Shown: positions 10,001 through 20,283 of the stretch, piece by piece | How positions within the stretch are numbered: the stretch's first letter is position 1 | Layout of the letters: the number at the start of each line of letters is the position of its first letter | Made by a program: the position numbers and the translations under genes | Notes under the pieces: model-generated | Told to the model about the DNA's origin: nothing | Database searches by the model: none | The model's input: only the letters and a program-made list of their open reading frames with translations | Assembly (NCBI GenBank): GCA_001510575.1 | Contig: LNGK01000007.1 | Coordinates: forward strand, 372,001-436,000 | Origin: Knoxdaviesia capensis | Lineage: Eukaryota > Ascomycota > Sordariomycetes > Microascales > Gondwanamycetaceae | Reading direction: 5' to 3' | Length of the DNA stretch: 64,000 nt

Positions 10001-12789
10001 TCATCGACTTGACGACCAATTCTGAACAGACGACTAGCGGAGGTGTCATCGATCTGGCAACTGACTCTGGACAGACGACTAGCGGAAGTGTCGTCGATCT
10101 AACAACCGACCCCGATGTTCAGCCTTCCGAGCCCAATGAAGTAGTCGAAGTGATTTCCAACATGGCCATCTGCGAAGCCACCGAGGATGAGGCACAGCCT
10201 GAAGAGGCCGTAACCGAAGTTGCAAGCCCGAGCAATGTCACAATGGATGATGCAACGCTGGAACATGATAACGGACCGACCGACGGAGATGAGAGCGTCG
10301 ACAACAGCCATGGCGCAGATTCTGTGATCGACTCTGGACAGACGACTTGCGGAAGTGCCATCGATCTGACAACCGACTCTGCACAGACGACTAGCGGAGT
10401 TGTCATCGATCTAACAACTGATCCTGATGTTCAGCCTTCCGAACCTATTGAAGCGGCCGAAGTGACTTCAAACACGGCCATCTGCGAAGCCACCGAGAAT
10501 GAGGCACAGCCTGAAGAGACCATAACCGAAGTTGCAAGCCCGAGCAACGTCACAATGGATGATGCAACGCCGGAACCCAACAACGGACCGACCGACGGAG
10601 ACGAGAGCGTCGACAAGAGCCATGGCGCAGATTCTGCGACCGACTCTGGACAGACGACTAGCGGAAGTGTCATGGATTTGACAACTGACCTCGATGTTCG
10701 GCCCCCCGAACCTATTGAAGCGGCCGAAGTGACTTCAAACACGGCCATCTGCGAAGCCACCGACGATGGTGCACAGCCTGAAGAGGCCATAACCGAAGGT
10801 GCACAGCTTGAAGAGGCCATAACCGAAGGTGCAACCCCGAGCGACGTCACCATGGATGATGCAACGCCGACACCCAATCCTCAGATTGCACCCGCTGAGT
10901 CCAAGGACCAGCCCAAGGAAGCCGATACACCCCGCGAGACCGGCACCTCTGACGCCCCTGAGACTGCTGTGATTGTGCCGATGAAGCGCGGCCGGGGACG
11001 TCCGCGAAAGTACCCGCTTGACCCGAACGCTCCACCCAGACCCGCTGCGCCCCGTCAGCCCCGGACTCCAAAGGCGACTGCCACCGGCCGCAAGAGACAG
11101 TCTGCACAGCCTGTCGCCCAGGGGCGGTACCAGTTTGACCTGAATGTCGGCCGGGTGGCCCCGATTGATAAGACCGGCGCTACAGACTCGTTCACGGGCA
11201 AAATCGTGGCGTTTCAGGAGTCTCTCGAGCTGCACCGCGACGTGCTCAAGGCCAAGGCCGACGTGCACGCGATCTTCATGAGGATCTTTGAGGAGAATAC
11301 CGAGCGCGTGACGATGGACCTGATGCGGGCTGTGGCCGAGACTGACGCGATGGGCTCGACGGACCGAGCATTTGGAAGCGGTGACCGGTGCGAGTGTGCT
11401 CTGTGTGGTGTGAACTACTGGGAAGCTGACGAGATCGACATCTCCGCCAGTCCCACGCAGAAGATGACGATTGACGAGGAGCGCATTCTGGCGGGGAGCC
11501 CGCGGTGGCAGAGCGTCATTGGATCGTTTGGAGGGCCCGGCTTCACGAAGACTGATGCCGAGCTGAAGAGATACCTCGATGGTGGTTGGGGAGAGCTTCC
11601 GGCTGGTGCCGGCACGGTCACATTCCCCGGAGACGAGAGCAAGGAGGATATCCAGATACTTGGAGATGCTCTGCTGAGTGCCGGTAAGTGTGAAACAGCC
11701 TCCATCGACTGTTGCTGGCACTGGACATGTACACTAACAACACCCTGTCTCTCTCTACCAGATAACGGAGACAAGCTTAGCAACCTCATGAAGATGCTCG
11801 ACACCCTGCAGAGCTCGCAGCCTACCGAGATGCAGCCAACGACACCCATCGCCGCATCGGAGTCCCACGATCAGAAGACCGACGCCAGCCGCAGTCCCAC
11901 AGATTACAAGAGACAGCTGCAGAAGCTTGTTCCGCAGCTAGCCAAGGCCTCCCGAGCGTACCACAAGAAGCTGCTTGATGGACTGATGCGTGAGGGCGAC
12001 GAGATGGCGGCCACGCTGTACCTTTTGCGCACATACCGGCCTCCACTGAGCGGACATCGGGTGTGGCGACCGGCGGAGTTTGATCCCCTGGCACCGAAGA
12101 ACGCGGGACGCCTGTTCTTCCAGAATGGCGGTGATATTCGCGCGTGGAGCTTCCAGGATCTTGGATCGGTGGTTGTCTATCGAAAGCGGTGCGTGGAGGA
12201 AGATGGTGGTGATAGCGGCACCGAGACCATGGATCCCGACACGGAGATGGCCGATGCCTGCGCGAACGACGACGCAATGGATGTCGACGAAGTCCAGCAA
12301 GCCACCCCCAGTCAAGCGCTGAGCGAGAATGCACACGAGCCCGCGACCGCGACCGCACGCGATACCGACTCTGCTTCGGTCACGCCGATTCTCCGGCACT
12401 TTCACGAGCCAGCAGTGCGCATCAAAGCATGCGGCCACACCGTCGGCCTGCGCTGTCTGTACCGACTGTGGGTGGCATCCAACATCGAGAGAGAGGAGTT
12501 CGCGCGCGCCGGCAACGGCTGGAACTGTCCGGTGTGTGCGTGCAATGTGCTCCCGTATGAGCAGTTCCCGGTTGACCTGCTGCGCAAGGTGTGGGTTCCC
12601 GCTGCCGACGGAGTTGCTGCAGGCACGGCGCCTTTCCCGAAGGTGTGGAGTACGTGGACCGCGCCCGCCGAGATATGCGAGTCGACTTCTGCTTCGAGTG
12701 GCAGTCACGGACGTTTGCCGGGTTGCGGCGATGGAAGCTTGTCAGAGAACAGCTGGTTAGCGTTGATCGAGTCTCTCTGGGCGGAGTAG
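7048..12789 (+). CDS. Giant protein with tandem SIM-like repeats, AT-hook and RING-like C-terminus
   Basis: About 1887 aa after removing a 78-nt intron (exons 7048-11683 and 11762-12789). The N-terminus is Cys-rich: MCIEHFRQFKC, then Cys at about residues 30, 36, 51 and 54 (CPRC). The middle has charged and Ala/Pro-rich stretches. Residues about 940-1213 carry nine copies of a [VA]-[IVM]-D-L-[TA]-T core, six of them at a perfect 15-residue spacing, like SUMO-interacting motifs. An AT-hook (KRGRGRPRKYP) lies near residue 1311. Then come CECALC near 1448, CGHTVGLRCLYRLW near 1768 and CPVC near 1801, which together resemble a RING whose first Cys pair is separated by a long insert. A SUMO-targeted ubiquitin ligase or chromatin factor is therefore possible. 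This is inference: the RING is degenerate or split, and no named family is recognised. Confidence 0.8.
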   Translation: MCIEHFRQFKCPGPIANENLTHNQTWTTFCSNVVPCKTEERSIEIGVDKNVCPRCSGQPHTLRREGVRTRVLAPEGRDAAIQGLLAPGNLPRNVVADIPDKVLVECTETTGGEYGLPILEFTGEDRDIILAYAYVRRLSHLAHSFVRTHSTTEVDEVSFFEIYRTAFWERQCHRDGHHASLCACDSSTGSTMLFNPANALRNDLADACIKKLGDSSDHLQRVETDADLSDLWKERQAYLMEYAGENVGASLRGEEMDAQMLHNFHLISDQVKTREDAWREAVSAAWRDILRGHFASDTRGDVGRDQLQAVQMRVRAFCLFAKVPIMDAGLSGRRCGFVLTILLRCAVGGAWPAVFPAFVPGVEELCRSIDREFADFAGEVPAYFSRPMMVPLIPEPAEAGSDLQGPSRALQSGGENKDNEKKEQEKGPVRRRGKGRKTLEREAERRAAMAAALENQDEEMQEAEADAVGQDGVLAPTAKKVRTAPGRQANSLDKGDSAKPKRFLLPKPQGGGSSLAAPEMSGGTSLVVAEPNDQASSSLAAPIDVGGLVMPTTPGQAAEMLLLKDSRRQPRPTLSPINQEPIPDMQKAAGDVAPATTAPTTGEKAPFTAHVRIGPADPPTLRRTKPPTEHGWRRYPDYFRELVDRLEMKYAFQTGQVRACRIYREVMDATAAAEARRQGTAEAMTQFSNEITTKMEVELAHLDKAERDRMTAVRIENAVDAADYAAIANETTEERTERWLRRRAASPFQLDINNSIREAVEDTLLFVMQHPDVYLVKANDVDFRNGIDFTMFASSSAERIKKVRQDPYFAQLAGYEKPIPVQTIEYTLVATPIPMPGSNRIQYPPVEKKYWCRPSEPDSGDDDNEDGGNGGDGGHSLDQPAGGGEPGDVNTGDDGEQEQARDENNSGAPNNGLTDGDESVEKSHGADSATDPGRTTYGGVIDLTTNSGQTTSGGVIDLTTDSGLTTSGGVIDLTTDSGQTISGGVIDLTTNSEQTTSGGVIDLATDSGQTTSGSVVDLTTDPDVQPSEPNEVVEVISNMAICEATEDEAQPEEAVTEVASPSNVTMDDATLEHDNGPTDGDESVDNSHGADSVIDSGQTTCGSAIDLTTDSAQTTSGVVIDLTTDPDVQPSEPIEAAEVTSNTAICEATENEAQPEETITEVASPSNVTMDDATPEPNNGPTDGDESVDKSHGADSATDSGQTTSGSVMDLTTDLDVRPPEPIEAAEVTSNTAICEATDDGAQPEEAITEGAQLEEAITEGATPSDVTMDDATPTPNPQIAPAESKDQPKEADTPRETGTSDAPETAVIVPMKRGRGRPRKYPLDPNAPPRPAAPRQPRTPKATATGRKRQSAQPVAQGRYQFDLNVGRVAPIDKTGATDSFTGKIVAFQESLELHRDVLKAKADVHAIFMRIFEENTERVTMDLMRAVAETDAMGSTDRAFGSGDRCECALCGVNYWEADEIDISASPTQKMTIDEERILAGSPRWQSVIGSFGGPGFTKTDAELKRYLDGGWGELPAGAGTVTFPGDESKEDIQILGDALLSAGKCETASIDCCWHWTCTLTTPCLSLPDNGDKLSNLMKMLDTLQSSQPTEMQPTTPIAASESHDQKTDASRSPTDYKRQLQKLVPQLAKASRAYHKKLLDGLMREGDEMAATLYLLRTYRPPLSGHRVWRPAEFDPLAPKNAGRLFFQNGGDIRAWSFQDLGSVVVYRKRCVEEDGGDSGTETMDPDTEMADACANDDAMDVDEVQQATPSQALSENAHEPATATARDTDSASVTPILRHFHEPAVRIKACGHTVGLRCLYRLWVASNIEREEFARAGNGWNCPVCACNVLPYEQFPVDLLRKVWVPAADGVAAGTAPFPKVWSTWTAPAEICESTSASSGSHGRLPGCGDGSLSENSWLALIESLWAE
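9865..10686 (+). repeat. In-gene tandem repeats encoding V-I-D-L-T-T motifs
   Basis: Cores start at 9865, 9910, 9955, 10000, 10045 and 10090, exactly 45 nt (15 codons) apart. Further copies start at 10357, 10402 and 10669. The first six units read VIDLTTNSGQTTSGG with small changes. They sit in a larger repeat: the block around GPTDGDESV recurs near 9780, 10273 and 10588, and the block around DVQPSEP recurs near 10111, 10429 and 10696. All copies stay in frame. Confidence 0.93.
11684..11761 (+). other. In-frame 78-nt intron lacking stop codons
   Basis: GTAAGT donor, CACTAAC branch site and a CT-rich tract ending CTACCAG mark a canonical fungal intron. Its length is a multiple of three and it contains no stop, so the frame also reads through if it is retained. 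Splicing joins GCC-G to AT-AAC (A-D-N). Retention would add 26 residues with four Cys and two Trp, unlike the surrounding sequence. Confidence 0.85.
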
Positions 12790-13878
12790 GCGCAAGCAGC
12801 TGAGAACAAGCCCCATGATGCTGGCCCTGGCGTGCAGCAACGGCAGATCGTGACTTTGAGCTCGATCATCTTCACTCATTCTGCGATCATGTTCAGTCCC
12901 CCTCTGACTGACAGTGCCAGCCGCACTCCAGTCCACGGGTTCTGACGACTCCGAATGAGGAGAAGTGGAGGAAAGGAATGGGTACAGAAGTCCCGGGTGA
13001 GCGGGGGTTTTCTTCTGGTTGATGAAGAGGGGTTTTTATGATGGATACGGAATTCAAGATTATTAGCGGATAGAACTTCTTTAGAGTGGTGTTAGGAGGT
13101 CGTTGATGTTTCTTCCAAAATTGTTCTTATTCTTGTTTCTATCTTCTTTTTTCTTTCTTCGCTTGTTCGTGGTTGACGGGGTCTGGTCTTGCATGTGTGT
13201 CTAGGGAAACGTTTGCCTTTTTGCTTTGTTCATTTTCGAGCGTGCGAGGTGGGATTTGCTTGTGTCGGTGTTTTAGTTTGATGATACCCCCTTGTTGAGA
13301 TACCCCTACTACAATTGTCTTTGCATAGCTAGGTTCTGGAATGATGATAACGCTCAACATGGCGATGACTTACATGGTTTAGGGCTTGGTCAGGGTTATG
13401 TGGCGTTGGGATTAGCTGGTGATGGGTGGATGGGCCCTCTGCTTTGTGAGTGTAAAGCTGCCGGATCATATTAATCCGGCTCCGGAACCACAAAGGCATC
13501 TCCAAATTCAGGAAAGTCAGTCTGGGCATGTGCTCTCTCCACACGTTTCGCATTTATCCAGCGGTCTGGCTACGCCGCGCTCTTCTAACCCGTTTTGCTT
13601 CCTCACTTATATTAATTCATGGCGCTCTCCACTGAAATTTCAGGAACAGGGGCCAACAAACGTCGATAAAATGCCTTTTTTGGAAAATCCGGAGCTCTGG
13701 TTGCGTTCCCGGGTAATGCCGCCTGGGCAGTCCAGGAGAGGCCAGATATGTCGTTGAGGGCGAGGACTTTCTAAGATAATAAAAGAGGTGTCGCTCCGAG
13801 CTCTTTCTGGAGAGGACCTGTGTAGGGTGTATCGTTGGCCGATCTTCCTGATTTACTACTACGACAAAGCCAACCACA
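12790..13878. other. Intergenic region, no gene seen
   Basis: The 3' flank of the giant gene and the upstream region of the RDEL protein. It contains T-rich stretches (13110-13170) compatible with polyadenylation signals. No RNA gene, transposon end or conserved protein frame was noticed. Confidence 0.5.
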
Positions 13879-14894
13879 ATGAAGACTTACACCGCCGTAT
13901 CCCTCCTCCTAGCCACCGCCGTGCGGTCGGCCGCCGGCTTCGGCCTAAAGCCGTCACCGGCCGCGACCAAAGTCGACACCTTCAAATGGACCTATCCGTT
14001 CGAAGAAGCCGACCTCGCGGGCTTCGACGCCGTCTGCGACGCCACCGCCGTCTTCCCCGCGCGCGAGTACACGCTGCACGACCTGACCGCCGAGCCCCCG
14101 CTGGGCCTCAAGCCGTGGGCCGACGGCCTGCGGGCCGTGTTCCACGGCCGCGAGTACCCCGGCGCGTGGGTCGGCATCGACAAGCACCTGCACGACCGCT
14201 CGCTGGTGCTCATGGAGTACGCCGACGTGCCGGTCGCCGTGCGCGAGTGGATCGAGGAGCAGGAGCGCGGGAACACGGCGCAGAGTGGGCTGTTCGCGGT
14301 GTTCCGCAAGCCGGTGGAGAAGCCGGAGCTGGTGCGCGCGGATGATGACGACGGGGACGACGAGGAGGATGCGGACCGGATTGACGATACTGAGCCGCCG
14401 CCGAAGACGCCCGCGGACGCCGACCGCGAGAAGGACAAAGAGCGCGTGGTGATCTTCGCGCCGGGTGCGTTGTACGAGACGTTGCCGCTGTGGGTGGCGG
14501 AGGGCAGCAACTGCGACGGTGAGTCTTTTTTTTTTCTTTCTTTTATCCGGCGTTCTGGTGATAGTTTTATATCTTATTTTCGTGCTGGTACTGACAAGCC
14601 CCCCTCCATCGGCTAGAAACATTCAAAAACCTCGCGCTGTACGGCCCCGCGGCCACCGACGGCGGCGTGGTCGCCTGGCCGATGCACACGCTGCCGATGA
14701 ACGCGCCCGATAAGCGGGGGATCCACATCCGGGTGCGCGCGATAGCGGTGCGCCAGCGCGCCGAGGCGGCGCTTGAGAGCCCGTCGTCGGCGTCTACAGC
14801 TGCAGCGGATGCCGTGGAGAGCGAGACCAGCGTGGAGAGTGCGGAGGAACCGACAAAGGTTGCGAAGGAGACTGTCGTGAGGGATGAGCTGTAA
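13879..14894 (+). CDS. Secretory-pathway protein with C-terminal RDEL, function unknown
   Basis: 305 aa from two exons (13879-14518 and 14617-14894), joined across a GTGAGT...GGCTAG intron. Met1 is followed by a classical signal peptide (residues about 1-20: MKTYTAVSLLLATAVRSAAG). The last four residues are R-D-E-L, a variant of the KDEL/HDEL retrieval signal, so residence in the ER lumen is likely. The core (about 30-160) contains W/Y-rich segments such as FHGREYPGAWVGIDKH and LVLMEYADVPVAVREWIEEQ, followed by an acidic Asp/Glu linker and then a second conserved-looking block (VVIFAPGALYETLPLWVAE) that spans the intron. There is one Cys at about 52 and one at about 212, which could form a disulfide. 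It resembles secreted fungal proteins of unknown function; no enzymatic motif was recognised. Confidence 0.83.
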
Positions 14895-17583
14895 AGTGTC
14901 CAGGGTTTGGGGTTTGTGGGTGTGGGTGGACTTGTGAGCGGGGGAAAATTTGATGTCAGTTAGATCCATGTTGGTATCTGCTTCTTCTGTATCAAATGGA
15001 ACTGAAAATGCGACGTGAATGTCGCAATCCGCCGCCCGGACTCCGGTGCTGGAGGAACTTTATCTCGTTTGGCTATGTCCCCGAAGTAGTGCGTGTTCCC
15101 GCTCGTTCTGGTGGCTTGTTCGGGCAACCGCAAGGTCTGGATCTCGTGAAGCGAGGAGTTGGAGAGCGTGCGCGGACTTTTTTATTTTATACACATATAC
15201 CTGGTCGTATGGCTATCGTGGAGCTGGTAGTACTCGCGGTGTCTGTGTTTGCGAGGTGCGGGACGAAGGTAACCTTCATCTCGCGTTAGATTGAGCTTCT
15301 CGGAGTTCAGAAAAAATTCCCAACGCATTTCGAAGCAGGACCAGAACAACAAAACTCTGGACGCAAAGACAAGAAAAGCCAAAAACCACAAAACCGGAGC
15401 CTGTATCTCGGCCGTCAAGCCCTCAGCCAATGACAGCCCGCAATAAGCGAAGCTGCAGGGTTAATCGGGCAGTTCACGCGCTCCTGGAATCTGCAGGGTG
15501 TGATTTGCTTGTGAGAACTGGAATTGCGCCCTGTGTGCAACCGAGCTGCTTGTTTAGGACGGGTCGTCGTTGGGGGTCAGTTTTGCTCTAGGGAGACCAA
15601 GATGGCGAGGAAGAGGAGTATCCCGAAAAGGGAGTCTGGAAGTGATTCAGTTGGCGAGGATAGATCCGCCATTTGTCTGCCGTATGACACCAAAGTGATG
15701 CCAGGCAGATGTCCGGCCCTTTTCATCGAGATGTGTTGTTCTTGGGGCTTCCGGCTTCAACTGGGCGGCGGGCGAGACGACTCCTTTCTGTCATGGCTGG
15801 AGCTGGCGACGACGCCGGTATTTTCGTTTGCTCTCCTGTGACTGACTATCCCTTGACTCTCGTCTCGCATGCTGTCTCAGCAAGAGCTGAATGTTAGGCC
15901 CGGCGCCACGTGTAACAAGAGGACGTTCAGCGTATGTAGTACAGAGGTGAGCTAGCCGGGTGTTGTACGTCTTCCTCGAGCCGGCTGTGTCCCTCTCCAT
16001 TCCTCCCTGCAACACACAGCCATGAGAGTTTTGAGTTGTTGACCTCTCTATAGCAACATATCAAAAGACGACGTGTTGGAGGCGTGCAAGTAAAGTTTTT
16101 GACCTCCGGCCCGGCCCGGAGCTAGTTTGAATAGGAAGGAGCAGCAGCTGCTATCCTCCGGTTGCTCCTGCACTTATGCCACCCACGAAACTGGAATCGA
16201 AATGGAAGGAGCCCCTTCATCGGATATCTAGGCAGGAGCGAACGCTGTGCTTCGCGCCTTCCGGGGGATCTGACTAGGGCTTTTTCGTAGACTGTAATGA
16301 GGTAAGCGCACAAATTTGACCGAGATGTGTAAATCAGATCTCACCTCCAAAGTGAAGCCATCGCGAACTTGCATCTTCCATTCTTCCTCCAGCAACTCTG
16401 TACAACAACGCCTCACTTGACATCGGGCCATTTTGTCAATTCGTCTGTGATACCGAGCATCTGTACTACTCTCTTCTACTTACTGCTACCAAAAAGCACA
16501 CATATCTTTATCTTCCTGTTGTTACCAACCGCCCGACTGCGCGAATTCCGACTTAATGCCAAGCTGTGGTATTACTCAGTCTTTTCGTGATGTTCCATAT
16601 CTCATGTCGTTGGCACTAACTCTTGATTCACTAAGCTACCCCCAGCAGCGACATCCTTTGACGACCCCCGCACGCGGCTGGAGCAGCTTGGGAGGCATGC
16701 ACTTGAAGCTTATCCCTACTCAGTAAGATCCGCCATGGCTACAGCGGGCCTGGGCGTGTCTCCAACCATCGATTGAACAGCCAATGGCGCGGCCACTTGC
16801 AACCATCAGCTTTCGCTTAAGCATGTTTCGTTGAAACGGGCAGACAGACAAGCAAAACCGACATCAAACCTTGTTGAAGGAAGCAACCCAAAAATCGGTG
16901 GGTTGCTTTGCCGACTTTTTCGACTTTTTTTTCTCTCCCTGGCCTGTTTATCATTGTCCCCTAACTCAAGCGAGTTCTCTACCGCTGCTTGGTCATTGCT
17001 GATGCAGACTATTTTGATCTAAATGCTACAGTCTGTGTTGTGGTTTTGCTGCTGTTGCCATTTCGTGGGAAAAAGCCCATTCTTGGTCTGACTTGTAATT
17101 TTTGTGACTGCCCGTCTGTCATGTTAAGTCGACACATTGATATAGTCCCAATGCTGCTGCCGTGACTATTGTTCTATACAAGCGATTTGGTGGACGCCCT
17201 CCTATTCATTCAACAGTCACCACCTTTCCTTCTTCCACCCTCAAATCCCGTCTAACTCTCCGACGATCCCGTTTATATTCAGCTCTACTACTTTTGGTTC
17301 TTTTCAAAATCGTCCTCCCTCCCCATAATCCACGTCGGCTGCATCCGTGGAACATTTCCCTGGGAGAAACAAAGAACTTCGCTCATTTTTTACCTGGCAC
17401 CGCGACCGCTTCTTCCGTCTTTCGGATCTCTAATTGACAGAAGCGCAAACATCTCTTGTGGCCCTTCGACGAGAACTTGAACCGAGGACCAAACTCCTCC
17501 TCTGAAAACCCATTCCGTCGCTGATAACCTACACGCTTTTTCAAAACATCATATCGTCCCTGAAGGCTCTACTCTCTTCCGCC
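14895..17583. other. 2.7-kb intergenic region, no gene seen
   Basis: No frame here shows conserved motifs or a convincing exon structure. The right part (about 17150-17583) is C/T-rich and probably the leader of the carotenoid oxygenase gene. Frames of 60-105 codons near 15000-15900 and 16370-17437 lack domains and are not called. Confidence 0.5.
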
Positions 17584-19565
17584 ATGGCTTCGGCGATCCT
17601 GTCGGCCCCACTCTACGGGTCGGTGTCGGAGCCGTTGATCCTTAAGGCTGAAAATGCCGATTCCGACAGACAAAGTTTTGTTGCAAATCTGAAGTCGGGG
17701 TATTTCTCTGAGTGGCCAAATGAGGCCGGTGTAAGTCCTTTCCGTCTTTCGATTCCAGTTCAACCCAGGCGGTTTGATTACTCACATCCGCATGACGCAT
17801 AACGCAGTTTGTTGGTCTCACCGAAAGTCGTGCTCCCATCGAGCTTCGTGTCTCGGGAACCATTCCTCCATGGGCAACGGGCTCGCTATACCGCGCCGGC
17901 CCTGGCCTTTTCAACATTCCCACCGACGCCGGTGGCAATGTCAAGATCGACCACTGGTTTGACGGCATCTGCCAGGTGCACAGATTCGACATCATCAACT
18001 TTTCCAACGGCAAAACCAGAGTGTTCTACACGTCGAGGCGACAGACCGACGAACTCATCCAGTCGATACAGCAGATGGGCAAGATCGAGGGCATTTCGTT
18101 CGGCCAGCGTTCGGACCCGTGTGTGGGCATCTTCGGCAAGGTCATGTCGGTGTTCCGGAAACAGACCGCGTTCCAGAATATTTCCGTAACGGCCAACGCC
18201 AATATCCCCGGGCTGCCATCGGCTCGCCTGGCTGCTGCTAATTCTGAAGCAAAATCTCCGAGCGGCGACGACGTCAAGACGGAAGCCCCGAAAGACACTG
18301 AGGCGGGGGCCATACCCTCCTCAGGACCCATCCCCGAGGAAGTGATCGGGCACCGGACCACTGTCAAGGCCATGTGGCTGGGTAGTGATATCAACATCTA
18401 CCGCGAACTTGATCCTGTCACCCTGGAGTCACTGCAGGTGATAGCGCAGAAGAAGATGAATCCGGTGTTAATGGGCGAGTTGAGTTTCGCCCATCCCCAA
18501 CACGACCCAGTCAACGGTGACTACTACAACATCAACATCCTTTTTGGCCGCGAGGCTGCTTACAACTTCTTCCGGTGCGAAGCAGCAACGGGGAAGACAA
18601 CCATCCTTGCAAGCGCGAAAATAGGCGCGGATCTGGCAGCCGCGTATAACCACAGCTTCTTCCTGACTGAGAACTACGTCGTGCTCTGTGTGCCGTCGAC
18701 GCACTTTGGAATGCAGGGCCTCAAAGTACTATGGACACACAATATCCTCGAGGCCATCGTGCCGTTTGACAAGGCCCGCAAGTCGCAGTGGGTGGTTGTC
18801 GATCGTCGCGGTGGCCGCGGCGTTGTCGGCCGGTTTGAGTCGCCGGCGGGGTTCTTCTTCCACACGACAAATGCGTATGAAGACGAAAACGGCGATGTGT
18901 TCTGCGAGATGGTCGAGTACAAGAGCACGTCGATGCTGTACTCGATGTACCTGGACGTGCTGATGAACCGCAACGAGGCCGGGCGCAAGTTCTGGCAGGA
19001 TCCCGACAACGCCGAAGGCGGAGGCTGCTACCTGAACCGGTACAAGCTGCCGATGGGCATCGCGAAGATCGTGCAGCCATTCACGCCCGTCGTGGGCGGC
19101 CCCGTCAAGCTGGTCTCGTCGATCAGCGGGCCACGGTCCGGCGAGCTGCCGTCGATCAACCCGGCGTACGCCACGCGCAAGCACCGCTACGTGTACTCGA
19201 TCTCGCACCGCGGGTTCAGCACGCTGGCCGATGCGCTGTGCAAGGCGGACACCGCGACCGGCGACGCCGTGCTGTGGGTCGGCCCGCAGGGCCACACGCC
19301 CGGCGAGCCGATCTTCGTGGCGCGCACCACAACAGCCGCCTCGTCGTCGCCCGGCGCGGCGGACTCGGCGGCCGACGAGCTGGACGAGGATGATGGCGTG
19401 TTGCTGAGTGTGGTGCTGGATGGCGTCAAGGGCGAGAGTTATCTCCTGTGCCTGGATGCGCGCACTATGCGGGAGATGGGCCGTGCGGAGGTCGGGTTTG
19501 CGGTGGGCATCGGGTTCCATGGACACCACGCTGCGGCGGTGCCGGCGGAAAAGAAGGCCGAGTAG
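17584..19565 (+). CDS. Carotenoid cleavage oxygenase (about 634 aa)
   Basis: Non-heme Fe(II) dioxygenase of the carotenoid oxygenase/RPE65 family, expected to cleave a conjugated double bond of a carotenoid or apocarotenoid. Exons are 17584-17730 and 17808-19565, with a GTAAGT...CGCAG phase-0 intron. The family N-terminal signature TGSLYRAGPGLFNIP is followed by VKIDHWFDGICQVHRF. All four expected iron-binding His contexts are present: FAHPQHDP, HSFFLTENYVV, FFFHTTNAYED and IGFHGHH at the C-terminus. The length and the GPGLFNI and DHWFDG motifs fit the fungal CAO-2/CarT (torulene-cleaving) group better than the shorter stilbene-cleaving enzymes, but substrate assignment is inference. No signal peptide is seen, so it is probably cytosolic or loosely lipid-associated. 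No other carotenoid gene (phytoene synthase, desaturase, opsin) lies in the window. Confidence 0.92.
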
Positions 19566-20283
19566 CGGGGTGTCTGGTGTGGTCTGTTCGTCGACATTTC
19601 TTTTCTCTACTCTTGCAAAAGAGGATAGTACCGGTGGTTTTTAGAGATCCGTGAGTGGAGTTTGGCCACTCTTCAACCTGATAGTCAAGTTGGTTAATGC
19701 ACACGAGAATGATGATCACAACGACATATAGTTGACGAGACACTTTTAGTTTTTTTTAGAAATTGATTTTATTTATTTTCGTTATATTCAAGTCACAACA
19801 CCCATCGAAGAATATAAACTGAAAGAATGCCACAAAAAAAAGATATTACAAAAGGCCACAAGACTTAAAACGCCAGAAGAGAACCCCAAATGCTCCGCAA
19901 AAGGAAAAGGATCTCTCGCCCTTAAAAAGAAACAGAAAAAGAAACAACAATTTGCTCGACGAAACCCGAGATAACCATGCGGTTCCGTCCATATGTACAC
20001 GAGCGGGTGAGAGAGATAGTGATGATGGATGGTTTTTTTTTCTTTTATATGGAGTGTTTTGAAGGGTGGTTATGTATGTTTGGGTTGCATGCTCGTCAGT
20101 CTGGACTTCCGGTAATAATAGGATTAAGAAAAGACAAGTATAGAAAAGAAGGGATAGATATATGATTTGTTTGGGAGGAAGTGAAGGACACCAGAAGAGA
20201 AGAGAGACGAGAGCAAGCAAGCTAGGTAGGCAGAAGACCGGGATCCTCGAGATGACTATCAGAGATGGGAACACACACAGGCT
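19566..20283. other. Convergent intergenic region, no gene seen
   Basis: This lies between the 3' ends of the carotenoid oxygenase (+) and the hexose transporter (minus). A/T-rich tracts at 19740-19790 and 19840-20060 are compatible with polyadenylation in both directions. Nothing else was recognised. Confidence 0.5.
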
